From DASSFG01 sp035547915 (GTDB lineage Bacteria; Planctomycetota; Planctomycetia; Pirellulales; JAICIG01), in NCBI GenBank assembly GCA_035547915.1, contig DASZTS010000144.1:1-64000 (forward strand): a stretch of 64,000 nucleotides of DNA, read 5' to 3'. A program made the position numbers and the translations under genes. The stretch's first letter is position 1, and each line of letters starts with the position of its first letter. Positions 51,535 to 58,731 of this stretch are shown here, in pieces. The notes under the pieces are model-generated. The model searched no databases, was not told the origin of the DNA, and was given only the letters and a program-made list of their open reading frames with translations.

Positions 51535-52194
51535 TCAATTAAACTGTCCAAAGGACCAAAACCGTTCCGCCAACGTGGTCTTTTTGACCTTCCGAATAGG
51601 GTCGTGGCGAGTTGCTTTGACGCCGTGTTTGTTGAGTGCGGCCAGCACGTCGCGGGCGATTGTCACACCCCGCCACGCCCCGGGCTGCTCAAGTCGGAGG
51701 ATGAATTCTCGATCGAGCCAGACGAGCGCCTCGATCTCTTTCGCGTCGCGGCCACGACGGCCGTGGCGAACCGTGGCGGCAACCGACCGCTCGTCGAACG
51801 ACCGTTGTAGCAGTGCGGTCGGGGAAGGGCTCAGCGGGCCGTAGACCTCTCCGAGCAACTCTCGGCCGGCCAACTCGGGGACACCACGCCCCTCAAGCTG
51901 CTCGACATCGGCCTCGGTTCGGCCCGCCAGGTCGGCCAGTTCGGCAATGGAGAGCCTTCCTGCCGGTTGCACATGCTTGCTCAACGCGCCGACGAAATAC
52001 CTGGGCCAGCCGCCGGTGATCTTCTCGCCACGGGCCCAGCGGATGACGGCGCCGGCCTCTCGGCCGCCCTGCTCGATGTTTGCCATATTGCGTCGAACAA
52101 GACGCCGGACCGCGGCGGGCGTGTGGCGTTCGCCCCCTCTGTAAATGTCGACGAAACCGCCTTTGAAAAGAACGACATTCGGAGCTTCGATCAT
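51535..52194 (-). CDS. HTH-type DNA-binding protein (paralogue pair member)
   Basis: 219 residues. Start MIEAPNVVLFKGGFVDIYRG at 52194, with a GAGGA site 9 bases upstream. Middle and end align with its neighbour: AELADLAGRTEADVEQLEG for ELADWSGLSTAQLKTIFRG, and AKEIEALVWLDREFILRLEQ for LDEIEAVTNLDRSFLKSIES. The front resembles a short nucleoid-like or DUF-type domain. A DNA-binding regulator of the integrase operon is the best guess. Confidence 0.6.
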   Translation of the reverse strand: MIEAPNVVLFKGGFVDIYRGGERHTPAAVRRLVRRNMANIEQGGREAGAVIRWARGEKITGGWPRYFVGALSKHVQPAGRLSIAELADLAGRTEADVEQLEGRGVPELAGRELLGEVYGPLSPSPTALLQRSFDERSVAATVRHGRRGRDAKEIEALVWLDREFILRLEQPGAWRGVTIARDVLAALNKHGVKATRHDPIRKVKKTTLAERFWSFGQFN

Positions 52195-52244
52195 CGGGAC
52201 GGATCCTCTCGTGCAAAGATGAGCCGTCCCTGGCTGAACTCTCC

Positions 52245-53831
52245 TTATGGGCCGGTGCTGCCGCCCTTTTCTCTCCCTACTTCCGCTACTCGTCGGAACT
52301 GGCCAAGAGCCTCGATCGACAGCGTGTGTTTGTTTCGGCCAGTCGTCGGTGTCATGCTGTTCTCGCGATGGGAAATGAACGCCTCTGGTTGCGGCATTTG
52401 ATCCGCGGCTACGCGTAGGATCGAGGCCGCCGCCACGTAGCGCTGCTGCGTGATCGTCATACTTCCGTGCCCGAGCATCAACTGGGCGGCCTGCGGTGAG
52501 TCGCCCCAAAGCACGGTTGCGGTCGCCCGACGAATGGCGTGTAGCCCGAACCGGCGCGACCGTGGAATGCCGGCCATGTCCTGTAGCCGATAGAGGAGCG
52601 GATAGAGATCGCTTATGTCACGGGGGAAGGGCAGCACGAATTCGCGGTCCGTGCGTGTGGCCAGCAAATGGTGCATTGCCGTCGGCCCTAGCGGCACGAC
52701 CTGCCCGCGACCGTTCTTGAGAATCGTCGCTGGTATGACCAATTGCGATTGATACCAGTCGATGTGTCCCATCCGCAACGAAAAGAGTGTCCGCCGCCGG
52801 AGCCCCGTATTGAAAGCGAGCACCAGCAGCAATCGCCACCACGCCGGCGGCTTGATGCCAGCCAGGATTGGCTTTTCCATGCACGCAGTCGCGATGTAGA
52901 CCGCGGACAGATCTTCGAGCGAAACATGCCGTGGTGGGTTGATCAGCTCGCGGGGTGGCTTGATCCAAGGGACGACCTGCAACAGGCCGGCGGCATCGCG
53001 GTTGCGCCGGCCCGGCGGCCCTGATTTGTCGAGCACGGCCTGAAGATGCCGGAGACAGCAGCGAACCGTGTTGGGCGACGTGTAGCCGAGCCTTCTCCGG
53101 CCGGGAAGCCTGGAAATCGCATCACGAAACGTCGCCAGTGTCTCCGTTGTTATTTGGACCAAGGGGGGATCGCCGGTGAACAATTGCCAGGCACGCATTA
53201 CCCACTCGTACCGCTCGAAGCTCTTCGAGCGGTTGCCGGCCAAGCAGTTCGGTTTGTAGTAAGTCTCGTAGAATCGGCACAGCGTCATCTCCGCAGCCGG
53301 CGGCAACAATCGCTCGCCAGCTTGTTTGCACCAGCGCTCTGCCGATCGTGCTCTAGCGAGCGATTCGCCTGGGTCTCGCAAGACGGCTTCCGTGCCAGCC
53401 AATTCACGGACGAGCAGGAGGTTTGCCTCCATTGCTCGCGAGTGCGCTTTGTCCCACAGCGTGGGGTGCCGGATGCGCCAATCGCTGATGGAAGGCGTCT
53501 TCACATCGAGAGCGGCGGCAATCTCGTTCAGCGGCTTGCCGTTGGCCTGCATCGTGGCCGCTTGTGCGATCAACCTCACTACGCGATCTGTTGGACCGGA
53601 CGCCGGGCGGACGACTCGTCGGATCGATCGCGGCCCGACCTCCGTCTCAATCCAACCTTGAGGCGACTTCTTCCGCTGGAGGTACTTCCGTTCGTGGCCT
53701 TCGCCGGCCAGCCGATGTAAACCGCTCACGTGGGCCGGGCAGTCGCAAATCGGGCAGCGTTTGTTCTTGTGGCCACCCGGTTTTCGATGCCAACCATCTC
53801 CTGGGCGATTGCTCTGTTTGTCAGGCGTCAT
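52245..53831 (-). CDS. Tyrosine recombinase with zinc-knuckle/HTH N-terminus
   Basis: 528 residues. The C-terminal half is a tyrosine recombinase: NTGLRRRTLFSLR (first Arg), VPLGPTAMHHLL, HAIRRATATVLWG (His and second Arg), LGHGSMTITQQRY (second His and the nucleophile Tyr). A SAM-like core-binding domain (FYETYYKPNCLAGNRSKSFE) precedes it. The N-terminal ~190 residues contain CPICDCPAHVSGLH (zinc-like cysteines) and an HTH (LNEIAAALDVKTPSISDWRI). Fusion of an extra DNA-binding front end to the integrase is unusual. ATGA overlap with the next recombinase. Confidence 0.85.
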   Translation of the reverse strand: MTPDKQSNRPGDGWHRKPGGHKNKRCPICDCPAHVSGLHRLAGEGHERKYLQRKKSPQGWIETEVGPRSIRRVVRPASGPTDRVVRLIAQAATMQANGKPLNEIAAALDVKTPSISDWRIRHPTLWDKAHSRAMEANLLLVRELAGTEAVLRDPGESLARARSAERWCKQAGERLLPPAAEMTLCRFYETYYKPNCLAGNRSKSFERYEWVMRAWQLFTGDPPLVQITTETLATFRDAISRLPGRRRLGYTSPNTVRCCLRHLQAVLDKSGPPGRRNRDAAGLLQVVPWIKPPRELINPPRHVSLEDLSAVYIATACMEKPILAGIKPPAWWRLLLVLAFNTGLRRRTLFSLRMGHIDWYQSQLVIPATILKNGRGQVVPLGPTAMHHLLATRTDREFVLPFPRDISDLYPLLYRLQDMAGIPRSRRFGLHAIRRATATVLWGDSPQAAQLMLGHGSMTITQQRYVAAASILRVAADQMPQPEAFISHRENSMTPTTGRNKHTLSIEALGQFRRVAEVGREKGGSTGP

Positions 53832-54856
53832 GCGGCATCGCCCTCCCTCTTCGCCGTCGGGATCGGTGGCAGCAGGTCGGCTGGATTTTGGCCGCCGCAG
53901 ATTCGCGGATCGAGGTAGTTGCGAACGGTTACGCTACGGCTCGCGTGCTCGAGAGCTGCCGTGGCATTCCCGCCAGCGGCTTCAAGATAACTGGCGAACG
54001 TCCGCCGCAGTTTCTGCGGCTTGCAACGCCGATCGGCGGGCAGACCCGCATCCCTCAACAGCCTTTTGTATCGATGATAGAACGTACCCAGGTTCATCGG
54101 CGGAAAGAGCAACTCGCGGCCCGGTTCGCGGATCGCCGCCAAGGCATCAAACGCGTGAAGCGGCAACTTGTAAACCATGTCCCGAGTCTTCGCCTTACGC
54201 GCCTCCGCCGGAATGCAGATCTCGGCACGCTCCCAGTTAACATTAGCCATACGGATTGATTGGACCGCGGCAATTCGTTCACCCGTGTAGAGACAGACTA
54301 CGTGCACGCCGTACCACCAATCGGCCAGGCGCACTCCGTCAATGGTCCCGGCTTGCTGTCGGCAGGCGTCGAACAAGCGGCCGAGTTCTGGGAGCTGCCA
54401 GGCCTCGGGGATCCGAGTCGGCTCGTCCATCGGCTGGATCATGGGGAACCCGTCGACAAGCCGTCGTTTCGCCGCGTGAGTCCACAAGGCGATCAAACAC
54501 CAGTAAGCTTTGTTCACGGTACGCGGCGCGCGTGTCTTCGCAAGCTCATCGAGGAAGGCACATACCACGTTTTCATTTAGGTCAGTCAGCACCGCCTCAC
54601 GTCCCAGGTAGCGGGCGAAGTGGTTGAGCTGGATCCGGTATTGCACGTCAGTTTTGATCGACCCTCCCCGTAGTTCCTTCGGCCGATAGCTCGTTTTATA
54701 GAGGTGCCACAACTCGCCTGGCACGAGCGGATGAACCCGCGCCGCGCGACCAGGGCGGCGCCGCTGGAACTGGCCGGCTGGTGGCCCCTTTTGTCGATGG
54801 TAAAAATTCGAAGCTTGGCCCTGCTTTTTATGGTAGTGCAGCATCACGGCGACCAT
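53828..54856 (-). CDS. Tyrosine recombinase (second of a coupled pair)
   Basis: 342 residues. Core-binding domain (LWHLYKTSYRPKELRGG, VVCAFLDELAKTRAP) then catalytic domain: YTGERIAAVQSIRMANV (first Arg), KTRDMVYKLPL, PQKLRRTFASYLEAAG (second Arg; the usual histidine two residues ahead is replaced by Lys), LEHASRSVTVRNYLD (His and Tyr). The KLRR variation may lower activity. Its stop overlaps the start of the next recombinase as ATGA, so the two are made together. Confidence 0.85.
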   Translation of the reverse strand: MVAVMLHYHKKQGQASNFYHRQKGPPAGQFQRRRPGRAARVHPLVPGELWHLYKTSYRPKELRGGSIKTDVQYRIQLNHFARYLGREAVLTDLNENVVCAFLDELAKTRAPRTVNKAYWCLIALWTHAAKRRLVDGFPMIQPMDEPTRIPEAWQLPELGRLFDACRQQAGTIDGVRLADWWYGVHVVCLYTGERIAAVQSIRMANVNWERAEICIPAEARKAKTRDMVYKLPLHAFDALAAIREPGRELLFPPMNLGTFYHRYKRLLRDAGLPADRRCKPQKLRRTFASYLEAAGGNATAALEHASRSVTVRNYLDPRICGGQNPADLLPPIPTAKREGDAA

Positions 54857-54907
54857 CGTTGAGCGGTAACGGAAGGCGCGCGCGGCGTGGCCTTGCTCGA
54901 TCCGCCA

Positions 54908-55078
54908 CTACTCGAACTCATCGACCATGGCCGGCGTGATGTCCGAACAGAGCACGTCGGCTCCGTACTTTCGCAGGAAGGCACGGACGATGATCCGATA
55001 CTGTTTCAGGTTCGTCTTTTTGCTGCCGGCCAGCTTTTCGCGAACGTAAATTGTTTCGAAATAATCGATGAACCTCAT
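54908..55078 (-). CDS. Stand-alone integrase core-binding domain fragment
   Basis: 56 residues: MRFIDYFETIYVREKLAGSK, then KTNLKQYRIIVRAFLRKYGA and DVLCSDITPAMVDEFE. This aligns with the core-binding start of the recombinase at 52245 (FYETYYKPNCLAGNRSKSFE), but the chain stops before any catalytic domain. An AGGAG site lies 11 bases before the ATG, and the ATGA overlap with the 139-residue gene suggests it is translated. It could be a truncated relic or a DNA-binding partner of the full recombinases. Confidence 0.65.
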   Translation of the reverse strand: MRFIDYFETIYVREKLAGSKKTNLKQYRIIVRAFLRKYGADVLCSDITPAMVDEFE

Positions 55079-55494
55079 ACGCGGGCCGCTCCTTTCACCG
55101 ATCGGCCATCCGTGCAGGTGACACCCGCCGGCTTCCGGACACCGGGTAACATTCGCCGGTGGTCATCGATCTTTCGCCCGTTCGTGATCGCCACAACGGC
55201 CCACGTCTTCGGACCGTCGACGTTTCTCATCTGGTCGACGTTATGCCGCTTGGCAACGTGTCGGCAGATGCCGGCCGCATGCGGTTCTTGCACGTCGACC
55301 ACACTGAAGGAGAAATCCTCGGTCGCCGGCGGGACCTCGCGCCAGCTCTTGGGTTGCCAGCCAAAGGGCGGGACGAGCAAAAGGAGAACGGCAACTTGCG
55401 GTTCGGCTCGTTCAGCAGTTCGATCGATCGCTGACGGAGGGGGAGCCACCGGTGCGAGGGCAACCGCGGCGGCCGCGATGAAGCGACGCTCCAT
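55075..55494 (-). CDS. Secreted hypothetical protein, 139 residues
   Basis: Start MERRFIAAAAVALAPVAPPP at 55494, signal-peptide-like. The rest shows LLLLVPPFGWQPKSWREVPP (possibly a second hydrophobic segment), then FSVVDVQEPHAAGICRHVAK and a basic end. Starts the integrase operon, coupled to the integrase fragment by ATGA. Family not recognised; a role in the element is inferred from position only. Confidence 0.5.
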   Translation of the reverse strand: MERRFIAAAAVALAPVAPPPSAIDRTAERAEPQVAVLLLLVPPFGWQPKSWREVPPATEDFSFSVVDVQEPHAAGICRHVAKRHNVDQMRNVDGPKTWAVVAITNGRKIDDHRRMLPGVRKPAGVTCTDGRSVKGAARV

Positions 55495-55661
55495 AAGAGA
55501 GCCCTTTTCCGCGCGAGATGCGCAGCAAAAAGCCGCGAGTCTGAGAGGGTCGCTTCGGCTCGGTGTAGACGCCGGCGTGTACCTCGCGACACACGCACCC
55601 TCACAGCCAAGCGGCCGTGATCGTGATCGAAATGCATTCCACCGATTCAAGCTCGGCGGGC

Positions 55662-55723
55662 ATTATCGTCGTGAAAAAATGAGCGTCAACACTTCTTAAA
55701 GAAGTCAGTAGCTTTTATGCTAC
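55662..55723 (-). promoter_or_regulatory. Promoter with palindromic operators for the integrase operon
   Basis: Reverse strand TTGACG (55684-55689), 16 bases, GATAAT (55662-55667). Just upstream lie ACTTCTT-A-AAGAAGT (55691-55705) and GTAGC-N6-GCTAC (55708-55723), two inverted repeats in the place of operators. This is the only AT-rich gap in the region. Confidence 0.55.
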
Positions 55724-55842
55724 AGGACCTTTTATGAGGCCCCCTACCCCCGGAAACGCGACGCCAAAAAAATTTTCGGTGAGGTGGACAACGTTGTCAA
55801 TGCTGAACGTCCCGTTCGTCGGCCAACCGGAGCGGCCCCTTT

Positions 55843-56139
55843 TTATGCGCCGGGACGTTCCCGGCGTTTGTCTCTTGGCGGTAGCGGCTTTCGTCGCGCG
55901 GTAATCAGTTTCGGACGCGATGCCAGCAACCGGGCCCTTCGCTCGTTCAACCGGTCGAAGACTGCCCAGTTCGCCAGGACGAACGCCTTCTTAGCCGCGC
56001 TGTTCGCACATATCCGGAGCTCGATCCAACCCATCGAGATCGACCAGCGACACACCGACAACGCGAGGCGTGCCGCACAGATGGCCAACAGGAGGCATCC
56101 GAGAAGGAAAATCGAAGCTGTTTTGGTGCGAGCTGACAC
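55843..56139 (-). CDS. Small membrane protein, 98 residues
   Basis: A signal-like hydrophobic segment (FLLGCLLLAICAARLALSVC, about residues 11-30) and a basic tail (PPRDKRRERPG). Lies 6 bases beyond a possible frameshift stop of the gene at 56247 and may be the last gene of the structural cassette. Small membrane proteins at this place in phages are often holins, but only the general shape supports that. Confidence 0.5.
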   Translation of the reverse strand: MSARTKTASIFLLGCLLLAICAARLALSVCRWSISMGWIELRICANSAAKKAFVLANWAVFDRLNERRARLLASRPKLITARRKPLPPRDKRRERPGA

Positions 56140-56246
56140 GGTCGCTTACCTTTTTGGAGGCTTGTTCTTCGGCTGCCCCCAGCGGGCCTTCATAACTCCG
56201 TCCAAAAACTTCGTCGTCGGGAAGTCCGATTGCCGTTGGGGGTCCT

Positions 56247-58370
56247 TTATTTTTTCGATTTCAAAGGCTTCGGTAACACCGTGTTAGCGATATCAATAGT
56301 TGCATTCACCCCTTTCGTGAGCACGTCGAGCACTTTCGCCATGATGTTGTTCTCGATGTTCTGGAGGGCCGTTTGCATCGGGGCAAGTGCCGTCTGCAGT
56401 TGTATTTCACTTCTTGCCAGGTTGTGAGCCGACTTGGCTGTGTTGGTGGCACGCAATACATCGAGAGAAGTTCTTTGGCGATCAAGCATGGCGAACGTGT
56501 TGGCCATGCCGCCGCTGAACTGGCGCAAGTGTCGTTGATTTTCTAGCATCTCGCCGCCCATCCGCTCCATGGCCATCGTGCCCTTCACGGCGGCCACGCC
56601 TAATCCAGCGATCGCCCCGCCGGCCATACCAACCGGACCGGCCAAGGCGGCGAAGCGGGCACCGAGGCCAGCGATCTCGAGGCCGGCGCTCGCCGCCGCA
56701 CGGCCAGCCATGCCGCGGCCGATCGCGCCGCCCATGCCGCCGCCGCCACCTTTGCCCATCGCTCGCGATACGAAACCGCCGATCTTGCCCATGGCCGGCG
56801 AGCGACGGAAGCGCTCCAGGTGACCGCGCCAGCCGCCGGTCGCCTTTTCGCTCGGCAGGACGCCTTTGACGACGTTCACCGGGGCCGAGGCACCGCCGTG
56901 GTGACCGCCTCCGTGTCGGGCGTTCTGGTTGTGTCCGTGGCTGCCTCGCATCAGCATGGCAGCGATCCGGCCGAACAACTGCAAGATGGCCTGGCCGATC
57001 TCCTTGGCCAATGGTCGCGCGTCGTCGCCCTTGGTGGCTGGCTGCACGGGCGTGGCGGTCGGTACCGGAGCCGTGGAAGCGCGTGCCGCGGGCGGATTGA
57101 CTGCTTGGGCCATCGGTCGCGCGATCGACAACGCCGTGGGAATGTGCTGCTGTTGGAACGGGGCGGCCGAGGTGCGCGGCAACGGGGGCGGACCGCCCAG
57201 CATCTTGGCGGTTTTGGCGCCGGCCGACGGCTGTTGCTGAGGCGGCGACAGAATGGCGTTGCCCGGTGCGGGCGGCCGCATGATCCCCGTCGGATCAATC
57301 GTGGCCGGCGTACTTCTGGCGCCCGGCCTGTGCGGAGGCGTTGCCAACCGCTGCACGATGGTTTGGGCCTTGGTGCTCGGCGGGCTCGGCTGCGGTCGCT
57401 GTGCGGCTGCTGGCGCGGGCGTCGCCGCGGCCGGCTGCACGGTTGCCGGTATGGCCCGCTGGGCGACCTCGATTGGTGCGGGTTGTCGTGGTGATGGCGC
57501 GATTGTTTGTGGCATCGCCGGTGGCTGACCTTGCGCTGCCGCTGGTTGCTGGGCCACTTGGATGATCGGCGGTGCACCGGCCTGCGCAGGGGGCTTTATC
57601 TGTTGCGCCGGGAGTGGCGGCCGTTGCGCGGGGAGTTTGGGCGGCTGCGCGGGGAGAACGGGAGCTTGGGCGGGTGCCTGCGCCTGCTGTTGGGCCAGCG
57701 GGAAAGCCGGCGGCGCTTGGGCCAGCCGTTGCGACAGATCGAACGCCGTGAGACCGGCGGACGCGTCTTCGAGCACGAAACCGCCGTGGACCATTTCTGT
57801 CGAGGGCAGCGGCACACGTCCGACGCGTGGTCTCTCGCCCGGTGGCTGGGCCTTCGGCTGTCGCTTCTTGCGTTCGCGGTTCATCGATCGCACGACCTGG
57901 CTGGCGCGAGGCGGCTTCTCGGTGATCGGCGACCGCTGGCGTGGTGCGCGGGGCTTCTTTGCCTCTTTATTGCGTAAAGCCGCTTGCAAATCGGCCTTGG
58001 TCAGCTCGCCGCTGCGCGACGGTGTCTCGGTGGCCGGCGCATGCGGCTTGGCGGCCGCCTCGACGGGCGACGTCTGATGTTGCTCGACGAATTGCCGGGC
58101 GGCGTCCGCGGCGAGACGCCCGACGTTGGCCAATCGAGCAGATGACAACCGCTCGGCCGTTTCCTTGCCGCCGCCTGGTCGGATCGGTGCGCCGACATCG
58201 CGCGACAGGATCTCGAACACCTCGCGGTAGGCGTTGACGTAGTGCTCGGCCTCCGTCTGGTTGGCGAAGCTGGCCAGGTCGGCGTTGCCCGGGCCTACGC
58301 AATACCAGCGGCCGGCGCGTTCCTCGACGCGGAAGGTGTCGGCATTCGATTTCGGTTTGCGCTTGGCCAT
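56247..58370 (-). CDS. Large low-complexity protein, possible tape-measure or coat protein
   Basis: 707 residues. N-terminal ~180 residues charged, then a long Pro/Ala/Gln-rich region (about 180-470; for example LPAQPPKLPAQRPPLPAQQI), a Gly/Met-rich segment (about 520-600: GRAAASAGLEIAGLGARFAA) with hydrophobic stretches, and a helical C-terminus (LQTALAPMQTALQNIENNIM). Such a mix of proline-rich linker and hydrophobic core is seen in tape-measure and spike proteins of virions, but also in other surface proteins. A -1 frameshift at AAAAAA could add 34 residues. Confidence 0.45.
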   Translation of the reverse strand: MAKRKPKSNADTFRVEERAGRWYCVGPGNADLASFANQTEAEHYVNAYREVFEILSRDVGAPIRPGGGKETAERLSSARLANVGRLAADAARQFVEQHQTSPVEAAAKPHAPATETPSRSGELTKADLQAALRNKEAKKPRAPRQRSPITEKPPRASQVVRSMNRERKKRQPKAQPPGERPRVGRVPLPSTEMVHGGFVLEDASAGLTAFDLSQRLAQAPPAFPLAQQQAQAPAQAPVLPAQPPKLPAQRPPLPAQQIKPPAQAGAPPIIQVAQQPAAAQGQPPAMPQTIAPSPRQPAPIEVAQRAIPATVQPAAATPAPAAAQRPQPSPPSTKAQTIVQRLATPPHRPGARSTPATIDPTGIMRPPAPGNAILSPPQQQPSAGAKTAKMLGGPPPLPRTSAAPFQQQHIPTALSIARPMAQAVNPPAARASTAPVPTATPVQPATKGDDARPLAKEIGQAILQLFGRIAAMLMRGSHGHNQNARHGGGHHGGASAPVNVVKGVLPSEKATGGWRGHLERFRRSPAMGKIGGFVSRAMGKGGGGGMGGAIGRGMAGRAAASAGLEIAGLGARFAALAGPVGMAGGAIAGLGVAAVKGTMAMERMGGEMLENQRHLRQFSGGMANTFAMLDRQRTSLDVLRATNTAKSAHNLARSEIQLQTALAPMQTALQNIENNIMAKVLDVLTKGVNATIDIANTVLPKPLKSKK

Positions 58371-58380
58371 ACCTCGACCC

Positions 58381-58731
58381 TCACCGCTTGAGCCACACGG
58401 GATTTGAGCTGGTCACAACGTGCCAGGCACCGGCCCCGCTGGCCACGAGTAGCACGTTTTCACCTTGGACGCCGAGCAGGACGCCGTCGAAGATCTCGTG
58501 GTGCACGATTTTATCGTCCTGCAACGTTAAGACTGCGACGTCGACGCGGTCGTTGTGGCTCTTGACGAGAAAGAGCACTTGGCCCCGCACATCGGCCGAC
58601 GGCAGCCACAGCTGCGGCCTCGTGTCCGGAGAGCAATTGCTGCCGATTGCTACCCCGCAGTCTTCATTCGTCAGGTATACGTCTTCTGGGCCCACTAGCA
58701 CAGTTCTAAACGCGACGCGGAACATCCTCAC
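58381..58731 (-). CDS. Hypothetical beta-rich protein, 116 residues
   Basis: Starts MRMFRVAFRTVLVGPEDVYL, mostly strands with charged loops (RVDVAVLTLQDDKIVHHEIF, ENVLLVASGAGAWHVVTSSN). Small beta-rich proteins at this place often form virion decoration or connector proteins. Its ATG overlaps the stop of the 631-residue gene as ATGA. Unrecognised family. Confidence 0.45.
   Translation of the reverse strand: MRMFRVAFRTVLVGPEDVYLTNEDCGVAIGSNCSPDTRPQLWLPSADVRGQVLFLVKSHNDRVDVAVLTLQDDKIVHHEIFDGVLLGVQGENVLLVASGAGAWHVVTSSNPVWLKR

Noticed and set aside
52245..55078. A classical RIT element with three intact recombinases
   Set aside because: The first member is only 56 residues, so the trio as known is not complete; kept as a comparison only.
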